Part shown: positions 57,710 to 64,000 of the stretch, piece by piece
How the letters are laid out: every line of letters begins with the position of its first letter
How positions within the stretch are numbered: position 1 is the first letter of the stretch
DNA from: DATFPK01 sp035264885
GTDB taxonomy: Bacteria > Actinomycetota > Thermoleophilia > Solirubrobacterales > 70-9
DNA length: 64,000 nt
Reading direction: 5' to 3'
Assembly: GCA_035264885.1 (NCBI GenBank)
Contig: DATFPK010000079.1
Coordinates: forward strand, 1 to 64,000
Program-made: the position numbers and the translations under genes
The notes under the pieces: generated by a model
What the model was told of the DNA's origin: nothing
The model's input: the letters and a program-made list of their open reading frames with translations, nothing else
Database searches by the model: none

Positions 57710-58587
57710 GGGTCGCCCTCGCGACCTGCGCCCCGCTCCCGGACGGCTACGAGGACGACCGGCTGCTCGCCCGCGCCCTGGAGGCGGCGGGGGCCACGGC
57801 GCGGTTCGAGGTCTGGGACGACGAGCGGGTCGACTGGGAGAGCTTCGACCGGGTGGTCGTTCGCTCGACCTGGGACTACACGGACCGGCGCGAGGAGTTC
57901 GTCGCCTGGGCCGAGCGCGTCGGGCCGAGGCTGGAGAATCCCGCGCCTCTTCTCCGCTGGAACAGCGACAAGCGCTACCTGCGCGAGCTTGTCGCGGCGG
58001 GCATACCGACCGTTCCGACCGCGTTCGTCGAGCCCGGTGACCCGATCCCGCCGCTCGAGGGCGAGGTGGTCGTCAAGCCGGTCGTCTCGGCCGGGGCCCG
58101 CGACACCGGGCGGTTCGCGCCCGGCGCCCATCCGCAGGCGCGCGATCTCCTCGAGCGCCTGGCGCGCGAGGGACGGACCGCGATGATCCAGCCCTATCTC
58201 GAGCGCGTCGAGATCGAGGGCGAGACCGCGATCGTCCTCTTCCGGGGCGAGGCCAGCCACGTCCTCCGCAAGGGCGCGGTGCTCGGGCCCGACGAGGAGG
58301 CGCCGATCCGGGAGGACGAGCTCCGCGCCGCGGCGATCATGTGGGAGGAGGACCTGGTCGGGCCGGGCGAGGCCGACACCGAGCAGCGCCGGGTCGCGGC
58401 CCTGGTCGTCGACTGGCTGCGGGCGCGATTCGGCCGCTGGCCGCTCTACGCGAGAGTCGACCTCCTGCCCGGCCCGGACGGCGCGCCGGTGCTGGGTGAG
58501 CTCGAGGCCGTGGAGCCGAACTTCTACTTCGCCACGAGCCCCGGCGCGGCGGAGCGGTTCGCCGCGGCCGTCGTTGCCGGCGCCTGA
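57706..58587 (+). CDS. ATP-grasp-like protein, function unknown
   Basis: This 293-aa protein starts at TTG 57706, coupled to rsmI by TTGA. RVALATCAPLPDGYEDDRLLARALEAAG opens a pre-ATP-grasp domain; VVRSTWDYTDRREEF and RWNSDKRYLRELVAAGIPTVPT are conserved in this group. PLEGEVVVKPVVSAGARDTGRF is the phosphate-binding loop region, and RVDLLPGPDGAPVLGELEAVEPNFYF holds the metal-binding Asp and Glu-x-Asn-like end. It resembles RimK/D-cycloserine-ligase-type proteins; the amide or peptide product is not known. Confidence 0.8.
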   Translation: MRVALATCAPLPDGYEDDRLLARALEAAGATARFEVWDDERVDWESFDRVVVRSTWDYTDRREEFVAWAERVGPRLENPAPLLRWNSDKRYLRELVAAGIPTVPTAFVEPGDPIPPLEGEVVVKPVVSAGARDTGRFAPGAHPQARDLLERLAREGRTAMIQPYLERVEIEGETAIVLFRGEASHVLRKGAVLGPDEEAPIREDELRAAAIMWEEDLVGPGEADTEQRRVAALVVDWLRARFGRWPLYARVDLLPGPDGAPVLGELEAVEPNFYFATSPGAAERFAAAVVAGA

Positions 58588-58607
58588 AGGGACGGTACGG
58601 TTTGCGT

Positions 58608-58877
58608 ATGCCCAAGCGTGACCCCCGCATGGTGGCGCTCGGCTACGGCAGGTTCGTCCGCGCCGACCGCGTCTTCGCCCTGGTCCCCCTGGCGCCCGAG
58701 GAGCGGGGCGAGGGACGCCGGACCTACGTCCACGTCGAAGGGATCGCGGAGCCGCTGGTCGCCTCGCGCTCCGAGCGGGCGATCATGCGCGACGTCGAGG
58801 CGGCGCTGGCCGAGGCGGCGGGGGTGCCGCAGCGGAGGCGGAACCGCGACGCGAAGGGCCAGGAGCGGCTCGTCTGA
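58608..58877 (+). CDS. RemA/DUF370-like protein
   Basis: This 89-aa protein starts at ATG 58608. MVALGYGRFVRADRVFALVPL resembles the start of RemA (hydrophobic-GFGN-x-V-x3-RI-A-V), followed by RRTYVHVEGIAEPLVASRSERAIMRDVEAALAEA. RemA is a DNA-binding ring-forming regulator of biofilm matrix genes in Bacillus. The match is by pattern and moderate; regulator identity is uncertain. It stands between the ATP-grasp gene and metG. Confidence 0.55.
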   Translation: MPKRDPRMVALGYGRFVRADRVFALVPLAPEERGEGRRTYVHVEGIAEPLVASRSERAIMRDVEAALAEAAGVPQRRRNRDAKGQERLV

Positions 58878-58961
58878 GTGTCGCCCACCGCGCGCGTCGA
58901 GCCGCGCGAGGACGCGGTCTCCGCGGCGGGGGGCTGAGGCTCCGTCTAGGCTCAGCGCCTC

Positions 58962-60455
58962 TTGGCCTTCTACGTCACGACCCCGATCTACTACGTCAAC
59001 GGCGAGCCCCACCTCGGGCACGCGTACTCCGACATGGCCGCCGATGTGCTCGCCCGGCACATGCGCCAGCGCGGCGAGGACGTCTTCTTCCTCACCGGAA
59101 CCGACGAGTTCGGCGAGCCCGTCGCGCAGCAGGCCGAGCGCGAGGGCGTGACGCCGCGCGAGCTTGGGGACCGGCTGGCGCCGCGGTTCCAGGAGATGGC
59201 GGCGAAGGTCGGCGCTTCCAATGACTTCTTCATCCGGACCACCGACGAGGGGCACATGGGGCGGGTCCAGGAGGTCGTCCAGCGGGTCTATGACAACGGG
59301 CACGTCTACGAGGGCACGTATGAAGGCTGGTACTGCCCGCGCTGCGCCGACTTCAAGACCGAGAGCGAGCTCGGTGAGGGCAACACCTGCCCGATCCACA
59401 AGATCGAGCTGACCCGCGAGACCGAGCAGAACTGGTTCTTCGCGCTGTCGAAGTTCCAGGAGCGGCTCGAACGGCTCTACGAGGAGCGCCCGGACTTCGT
59501 CGCGCCGGACTTCAGGCGGAACGAAGCGCTCTCCTTCATCAAGGGGGGCCTCCAGGACGTCTCGCTGTCGCGGCCGAACCTCAAATGGGGCGTGCCGGTT
59601 CCCTGGGACGCCGACCAGGTGATCTACGTCTGGTTCGACGCACTGCTCAACTACTACACCGCCCTCGGCTACGCCCGGGACGAGGACCTGACCGACCGGT
59701 TCTGGCCCGCCTTCCACGTGATCGGGAAGGACATCCTCAAGTTCCACGCCGTCTACTGGCCTGCGTTCCTGATGGCCGCGGAGATCGAGGTGCCGCGCGG
59801 GATGTTCATCCACGGCTATCTGCTGATGGGCGAGCACAAGATGTCGAAGTCGCTGGGCAACGTGCTGGACCCGTTCGAGGTGATCGAACGCTTTGGCTCC
59901 GACGCCCTGCGCTTCTATTGCTTCCGCGAGGTCAGCTTCGGGCGGGACGGCCAGATCTCCACCGCCGGGTTCGAGCAGCGCTACGAGACCGAGCTTGCGA
60001 ACGACTACGGCAACCTCGCCAGCCGGACGCTGGCGATGATCGACCGCTACCGCGGTGCGGTCGTACCCGAGGCCGAGCCGGCACCCGACCTGGCGGCCGA
60101 CTTCGACGGTGCGGAGGAACGGGTTCGAGCGCTGCTCGACGGGGCGCGGATCAGCCAGGCGCTGGACGAGGTCTGGGGACTCGTCCGGCGGCTCAACCGC
60201 TACGTCGAGGAGACGCGGCCGTGGGACCTCGCCAAGGACGGCGCCGCGGCCGGGCCTCTCGACACCGCGCTCTACTCGTTGGCCGAGGGACTGCGGGTGG
60301 TGACGCTCCTGCTCCTGCCCTTCCTGCCCGACACCGCCGAGAAGCTGCTCGCCGCGCTCGGTGAGGAGGACCAGGATCTGAGCCGGCTCGGTGCCCGCGG
60401 CGGCGGCCAGAAGGTCGAGCGCCTGCCACCGCTCTTCCCCAAGATCGAGACCTAG
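58962..60455 (+). CDS. metG: Methionyl-tRNA synthetase
   Basis: This 497-aa class I synthetase starts at TTG 58962. YVTTPIYYVNGEPHLGHAYSDMAADVLARH contains the HIGH-like HLGH (residues 17-20); the zinc-domain remnant has WYCPRCADF; MGEHKMSKSLGNVLDPFEVIERFGSDALRFY contains KMSKS near residue 297. The C-terminal anticodon-binding helices follow and there is no appended tRNA-binding domain. It charges initiator and elongator tRNA-Met. Its stop is 9 bp before tatD. Confidence 0.96.
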   Translation: MAFYVTTPIYYVNGEPHLGHAYSDMAADVLARHMRQRGEDVFFLTGTDEFGEPVAQQAEREGVTPRELGDRLAPRFQEMAAKVGASNDFFIRTTDEGHMGRVQEVVQRVYDNGHVYEGTYEGWYCPRCADFKTESELGEGNTCPIHKIELTRETEQNWFFALSKFQERLERLYEERPDFVAPDFRRNEALSFIKGGLQDVSLSRPNLKWGVPVPWDADQVIYVWFDALLNYYTALGYARDEDLTDRFWPAFHVIGKDILKFHAVYWPAFLMAAEIEVPRGMFIHGYLLMGEHKMSKSLGNVLDPFEVIERFGSDALRFYCFREVSFGRDGQISTAGFEQRYETELANDYGNLASRTLAMIDRYRGAVVPEAEPAPDLAADFDGAEERVRALLDGARISQALDEVWGLVRRLNRYVEETRPWDLAKDGAAAGPLDTALYSLAEGLRVVTLLLLPFLPDTAEKLLAALGEEDQDLSRLGARGGGQKVERLPPLFPKIET

Positions 60456-60464
60456 ACTCATCAC

Positions 60465-61229
60465 GTGGTCGACACGCACGCTCACCTCTCGGTCTGCGAG
60501 CCCGGGGACGACGAGCTGGTGGTGGCGGCGGAGGCAGCGGGGGTGCGCCGGATCCTGACGGTGGGTCTCGACGAGGCCCACAACCGGGCCGCGGTCGAGG
60601 CCGCCGAGCGACATGAGGCAGTATTCGCCAGCGTCGGGCGCCACCCGAACTCGGCAGGCGGCTTCGGCGACGCGACCGCCGCCGCAATCGACGGCCTCGC
60701 CTCGCACCCGATGGTCCGGGCGGTGGGTGAGACCGGCCTCGACTACTACCGGGATGGATCTCCGCGCGAGGACCAGCGCGCCGCCTTCGCGGCGCAGGTC
60801 GAGATCGCCCAGCGCCACGGGCTGCCGGTCGTGATCCACGTCCGCGACCCGGACGGCAGCAGCGACGCGGTCGACGAGGTGTTCGCGACCCTCGACGAGA
60901 TGGGGACGCGGGACGTCGTCCTGCACTGCTTCTCGGTCCCCGGCAGGGTACGTGACGCGGCCGAGCGTGGCTGGCACTGCTCGTTCGCTGGCAACGTGAC
61001 CTATCCGCGTGCCGAGGAGCTGAGGAGGGCGGCGGCGGAGGTGCCGGATCACCTGATCCTGGTCGAGACCGATGCCCCCTTCCTGGCACCGCAGCCGGTC
61101 CGCGGCAAGCCGAACCAGCCGGCGCATGTAGTCGCCACCGCGGAGGTCGTCGCCGCGGCGCGGGGCGCCTCGTACGCAGAGACCGAGGCGCTGGTCGAGG
61201 CAAATGCCGCGAGGGCCTTCGCGTGGTGA
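60465..61229 (+). CDS. tatD: TatD-family hydrolase
   Basis: This 254-aa TIM-barrel protein starts at GTG 60465. VDTHAHLSVCEPGDDEL carries the H-x-H metal ligands, VGETGLDYYRDGSPREDQRAAF the Glu, LPVVIHVRDPDGSSDAVDEV and VVLHCFSVPG the next His residues, and LILVETDAPFLAPQPVRGKPNQPAHV the final Asp. TatD enzymes are 3'-5' exonucleases acting in DNA repair or RNA turnover. It overlaps rsmA by seven bases. Confidence 0.93.
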   Translation: MVDTHAHLSVCEPGDDELVVAAEAAGVRRILTVGLDEAHNRAAVEAAERHEAVFASVGRHPNSAGGFGDATAAAIDGLASHPMVRAVGETGLDYYRDGSPREDQRAAFAAQVEIAQRHGLPVVIHVRDPDGSSDAVDEVFATLDEMGTRDVVLHCFSVPGRVRDAAERGWHCSFAGNVTYPRAEELRRAAAEVPDHLILVETDAPFLAPQPVRGKPNQPAHVVATAEVVAAARGASYAETEALVEANAARAFAW

Positions 61230-61978
61230 GGCTCGGCCAGAACTTCCTGGCCGACACGAACCTGCTGGACGCGATCGTTCGCGAATCGGGGGTCGGGACG
61301 GCGGACGTGGTCCTCGAGGTCGGCGCCGGCGAGGGGGTGCTGACCCGGCGCCTCGCCGCGGCGGCGGGGCACGTGCACGCGATCGAGCTCGACCGGGGCC
61401 TGTCGGGAGCGCTGTCCGACATCGGGGCCCGGCCGAACGTCGACCTGCACTGGGCCGACGTCCTCCGGTTCGACCTGGGGGAGCTGCGGCCGGCGCCGAC
61501 CGCCGTGGTCGCAAACCTGCCCTACTCGGTGGCGACGCCGGTCATCGTCCGCACGCTGCTCGAGCTGCCGTCGGTCGGGACGTGGACGGTGATGGTCCAG
61601 CGCGAGATCGCCGACCGGCTCCGGGCCCAGGCGGGGAGCCGGCTCTACGGCGCCCCCAGCGCGATCCTCCAGACGGCCGCCGACGTGACGCTCGCGCGCA
61701 GGGTCGACCCCGCGGTGTTCAAGCCGCGGCCGCGGGTGGAGTCGGCGATCCTGCGGATCGAGAGGACGGCGCCGCCGCCGCCGCAGGGAGCGCGCACTCT
61801 GGTGCGGGAGGCGTTCGCCCACCGCCGCAAGTCGCTGCCCCGGTCCCTCGAGCTGGCACAGCCGGGGCGGATCGACGCGGTGCGGTCGGCACTGCGTGAC
61901 CTCGGGCTGCCCGAGGACGCGCGAGCCGAGCGGCTCTCTCCCCAGGACTTCCTTGCCCTCGCCGCGAAGATCGATTGA
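61223..61978 (+). CDS. rsmA: 16S rRNA dimethyladenosine transferase RsmA
   Basis: This 251-aa enzyme starts at GTG 61223. RLGQNFLADTNLLDAIV is the KsgA opening; LEVGAGEGVLTRRLA is SAM motif I; and VVANLPYSVATPVIVRTLLEL contains the NLPY motif contacting the target adenine. It dimethylates A1518/A1519 in 16S rRNA helix 45. It overlaps tatD and is followed 1 bp later by ispE, the conserved tatD-rsmA-ispE order. Confidence 0.95.
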   Translation: MVRLGQNFLADTNLLDAIVRESGVGTADVVLEVGAGEGVLTRRLAAAAGHVHAIELDRGLSGALSDIGARPNVDLHWADVLRFDLGELRPAPTAVVANLPYSVATPVIVRTLLELPSVGTWTVMVQREIADRLRAQAGSRLYGAPSAILQTAADVTLARRVDPAVFKPRPRVESAILRIERTAPPPPQGARTLVREAFAHRRKSLPRSLELAQPGRIDAVRSALRDLGLPEDARAERLSPQDFLALAAKID

Positions 61979-61979
61979 G

Positions 61980-62810
61980 ATGCGGCTGCTCGCGCCGGCC
62001 AAGCTGAACCTCTGCCTCTACCTCGGGCGGCGCCGGAGCGACGGTCTCCACCAGCTCTGCTCGCTGTTCGAGCCGCTGACCCTGGCCGACGTCCTCGAGG
62101 TCGAGGAGGGCGACCGCGACGAGGTCCGCGTCGACGTGATCGAGGGCGAGGACCTGGCTGCGCGGGCCCTACGGGCCCTGCGCGAAGCCGGGTTCGACGG
62201 GCCTCCGCTGCGAATCTCGGTGAAGAAGCAGATCCCGGTAGCGGCCGGCCTCGGCGGCGGCAGCGCCGACGCCGGCGCGGTGCTCCGGCTCGGGGCGGGC
62301 GAGGTGGCCGGTCTCGAGGCGGTGGCGCAGTCGCTCGGGGCGGACGTCCCCTCGCAGCTGCGCCCGGCGACGGCGCTGGTGACGGGCGCGGGGGAAGACG
62401 TCCGGCGGCTGCCGGATCCGGCGCCGCATGCCTTCGTGCTGCTTCCCGGCGGCGGCGGGCTGCCCACCGCCGACGTCTTCGCCGAGGCCGACCGGCAGGG
62501 GCTCGGGCGGTCGGCGGGCGAGCTCGCGGAGATCGAGTTGCAGCTCGCCGAGGCGGCGGGCGACGGAAGCTCACCGCTCACGTACACCAGCCTGCTGGCC
62601 AACGACCTGGAGCCGGCGGCGCTGGCGCTCCGGCCCGGCATCGGCGAGGGACTGGACGCGCTGCGCGCCGCGGGGGCCGCGGCAGCGCTGATCACCGGAT
62701 CCGGCCCGACCGCCTTCGGCCTCTTCGAGGACCTGGGCTCGGCGCGCCTGGCCGCCGATCGGATCGGCCGCGGCGACGCGATCGTCTGCGCCAGCGGGGT
62801 GCCGGCATGA
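61980..62810 (+). CDS. ispE: 4-diphosphocytidyl-2-C-methyl-D-erythritol kinase
   Basis: This 276-aa GHMP kinase starts at ATG 61980. RLLAPAKLNLCLYLGRRRSDGLHQL is the IspE N-terminus, IPVAAGLGGGSADAGAVLRL the ATP-binding motif, and AAALITGSGPTAFGLFEDL the third GHMP motif. It phosphorylates CDP-methylerythritol in the MEP isoprenoid pathway. The stop overlaps the start of the DedA-PAP2 gene by ATGA. Confidence 0.95.
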   Translation: MRLLAPAKLNLCLYLGRRRSDGLHQLCSLFEPLTLADVLEVEEGDRDEVRVDVIEGEDLAARALRALREAGFDGPPLRISVKKQIPVAAGLGGGSADAGAVLRLGAGEVAGLEAVAQSLGADVPSQLRPATALVTGAGEDVRRLPDPAPHAFVLLPGGGGLPTADVFAEADRQGLGRSAGELAEIELQLAEAAGDGSSPLTYTSLLANDLEPAALALRPGIGEGLDALRAAGAAAALITGSGPTAFGLFEDLGSARLAADRIGRGDAIVCASGVPA

Positions 62811-64000
62811 AGCTGCCCGAGACGCGGCGCAAGCGGCTCGTGCTCGCGCTGCTGGTCGCGGCGATCGCGACCGCGTACTACGTGATCAGCCGCGCCGTGC
62901 CGCACGACGACCTCCAGCAGATCCTCGAGGACGTCTCGAACACGCTGGGGGGCTGGACCTACGCGCTCGTCGCCGCCTTTGCGTTCCTGGAGACCGGGGC
63001 GTTCGTCGGGCTGGTCGTCCCCGGGGAGACGATCATGCTGCTCGGCGGCGCGGTCGCCGGGCAGGGCGCGGTCAACCTCTACGTGCTGATGGCGATCGCC
63101 TGGTTCGCGGCCTGGGCCGGGGACACGACCAGCTTCTTCCTCGGGCGGCGGCTGGGACGGTCGTTCATCCTCCGGCGCGGCCCCCGGGTCGGGATCACGA
63201 AGGAGCGGTTCGAGCGGACCGAGGGCTACTTCGAGAAACACGGCGGCAAGACGATCCTGATCGGGCGCTTCATCAGCCTGGTCCGGGCGCTGGCGCCCTT
63301 CATCGCCGGCACCTCGGGCATGCGGTACCGGGCGTTCGTCCCCTACAGCGTCCTCGGCACCGGGATCTGGTCGATCGTGCACATCCTCATCGGCTACTTC
63401 TTCTCGCGGAGCATCGAGACCGCGGCGAAGTACGCCGGCCGGGGCTTCTTCATCCTCGGCACGCTGATCGCGCTGATCGTCGGCGGGGTCCTCCTCTACC
63501 GCTACCTGCGCGAGACGGAGAACCGGCGCCGGGTCGTCCGGTGGCTGGAAGGCCGGCGGCTGACCAGGTGGATGCCGGCTCTGGGGCGCCGGATCGGGCC
63601 CCAGGCGCGGTTCATCTGGAACCGCGTCACGCCCGGCGGCACGTTCGGCCTGGAGTTCACCAGCCTGATGGCGATCCTCGCGGTCAGCGCCTTCGCGCTC
63701 GTCTCCTACACCGTGATGGTCTCCGAGGATCCGGGCCCGACGCCCGGCGACGAGACCGCCCAGACCATCGTCGACGACATCAGCACCGGCTGGCTGACCG
63801 ACGCCGCGGAGGTCGTGACCGACCTGGGATCGGGCGCGGTGGTCTGGCCGCTGGCCTTCCTCTGCGCCGTGGCGCTGGCGCTGCGGCGGCGATGGTCGGA
63901 GATGCTCGTACTGGTCGCGGGGATGCTGATCACGGTCATCGGGGTCGATCAGCTGAAGGCGGCGACCGACCGCCCCCGGCCCCCGGGGGGACTGACGGAA
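62807..64000 (+). CDS. DedA-domain membrane protein fused to a PAP2 phosphatase domain (3' end cut)
   Basis: The reading frame starts at ATG 62807, overlapping the ispE stop, and is open for 398 codons to the window end. Residues ~40-225 are a DedA/SNARE-associated domain: FAFLETGAFVGLVVPGETIML, then FLGRRLGRSFILRRGPRVGI and GRFISLVRALAPFIAGTSGMRY. A basic linker leads to further membrane helices, and the last visible residues KAATDRPRPPGG are the start of the PAP2 phosphatase signature. DedA proteins are linked to lipid scrambling; with PAP2 it may recycle undecaprenyl pyrophosphate or phosphatidic acid. This fits its position after ispE. Confidence 0.85.
   Translation, partial: MKLPETRRKRLVLALLVAAIATAYYVISRAVPHDDLQQILEDVSNTLGGWTYALVAAFAFLETGAFVGLVVPGETIMLLGGAVAGQGAVNLYVLMAIAWFAAWAGDTTSFFLGRRLGRSFILRRGPRVGITKERFERTEGYFEKHGGKTILIGRFISLVRALAPFIAGTSGMRYRAFVPYSVLGTGIWSIVHILIGYFFSRSIETAAKYAGRGFFILGTLIALIVGGVLLYRYLRETENRRRVVRWLEGRRLTRWMPALGRRIGPQARFIWNRVTPGGTFGLEFTSLMAILAVSAFALVSYTVMVSEDPGPTPGDETAQTIVDDISTGWLTDAAEVVTDLGSGAVVWPLAFLCAVALALRRRWSEMLVLVAGMLITVIGVDQLKAATDRPRPPGGLTE

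Overview
The window is very G+C-rich, with GTG and TTG starts common and genes tightly packed on both strands. The gene content points to an actinobacterium, most plausibly of the deep Thermoleophilia/Solirubrobacterales type: secreted proteins with RTX-like calcium-binding repeats, LtrA, LCP, FmdB, an R2lox-like oxidase, a membrane-anchorless complex II with an HdrB-like SdhE subunit, and a Bacillus-like long SRP RNA. The taxon is inferred from gene content only. Protein-coding density is high and no intergenic stretch longer than about 300 bases lacks a feature.

Layout. 0-7.4 kb: partial thioesterase, CsbD, a lipoprotein, LtrA, three secreted repeat proteins, a glutaredoxin/GST-like protein, tRNA-Val(CAC) and a secreted protein. 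7.5-13.2 kb: a 270-nt SRP RNA with an Alu domain, a divergently read secreted beta-propeller and a membrane glycosyltransferase-like gene, then dnaX-ybaB-recR in one coupled operon (the Bacillus scr-dnaX-yaaK-recR order with an insertion). 13.4-19.1 kb: degenerate GGDEF protein, MerR regulator, SnoaL protein, a PadR-MMPL efflux operon with an operator palindrome, and a relic of an IS1595-type element. 19.1-26.6 kb: ask-asd, a Na+/H+ antiporter, and sdhA-sdhB-sdhE. 26.7-47.5 kb: mostly metabolic and stress genes (M50 protease-cupin, AidB, icd-mdh, hydroxyacid dehydrogenase, fatty acid hydroxylase, Hsp20-lon, metallo-hydrolases, TetR-thioesterase, a lysyl-oxidase-fold protein, amidase, R2lox-SCP2).

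47.6-50.6 kb is a 2,965-bp mobile element whose ends can be read directly: 24-bp imperfect terminal inverted repeats (21/24) flanked by an 8-bp target duplication AGATCGCT. It carries a frameshifted IS1595-type transposase, a translationally coupled 58-aa HTH protein, a dCTP-deaminase-fold protein with a C-terminal membrane segment, a 291-aa unknown and possibly a small antisense protein. The transposase promoter is buried in a 53-bp nested palindrome. The element landed in the first codons of a tetR gene, separating it from its operator and ribosome-binding site. A decayed cousin at 18.7-19.0 kb keeps an intact HTH gene and only the last 18 codons of its transposase.

51-64 kb is housekeeping: zwf, glyS, fmdB, LCP, ROK glucokinase, then the rsmI-(ATP-grasp)-(RemA-like)-metG-tatD-rsmA-ispE cluster, which runs with short spacers or overlaps into a DedA-PAP2 fusion cut by the window end. 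The most interesting material is the mobile element with its recurring HTH partner, the regulatory palindrome, and the damage at the insertion site.
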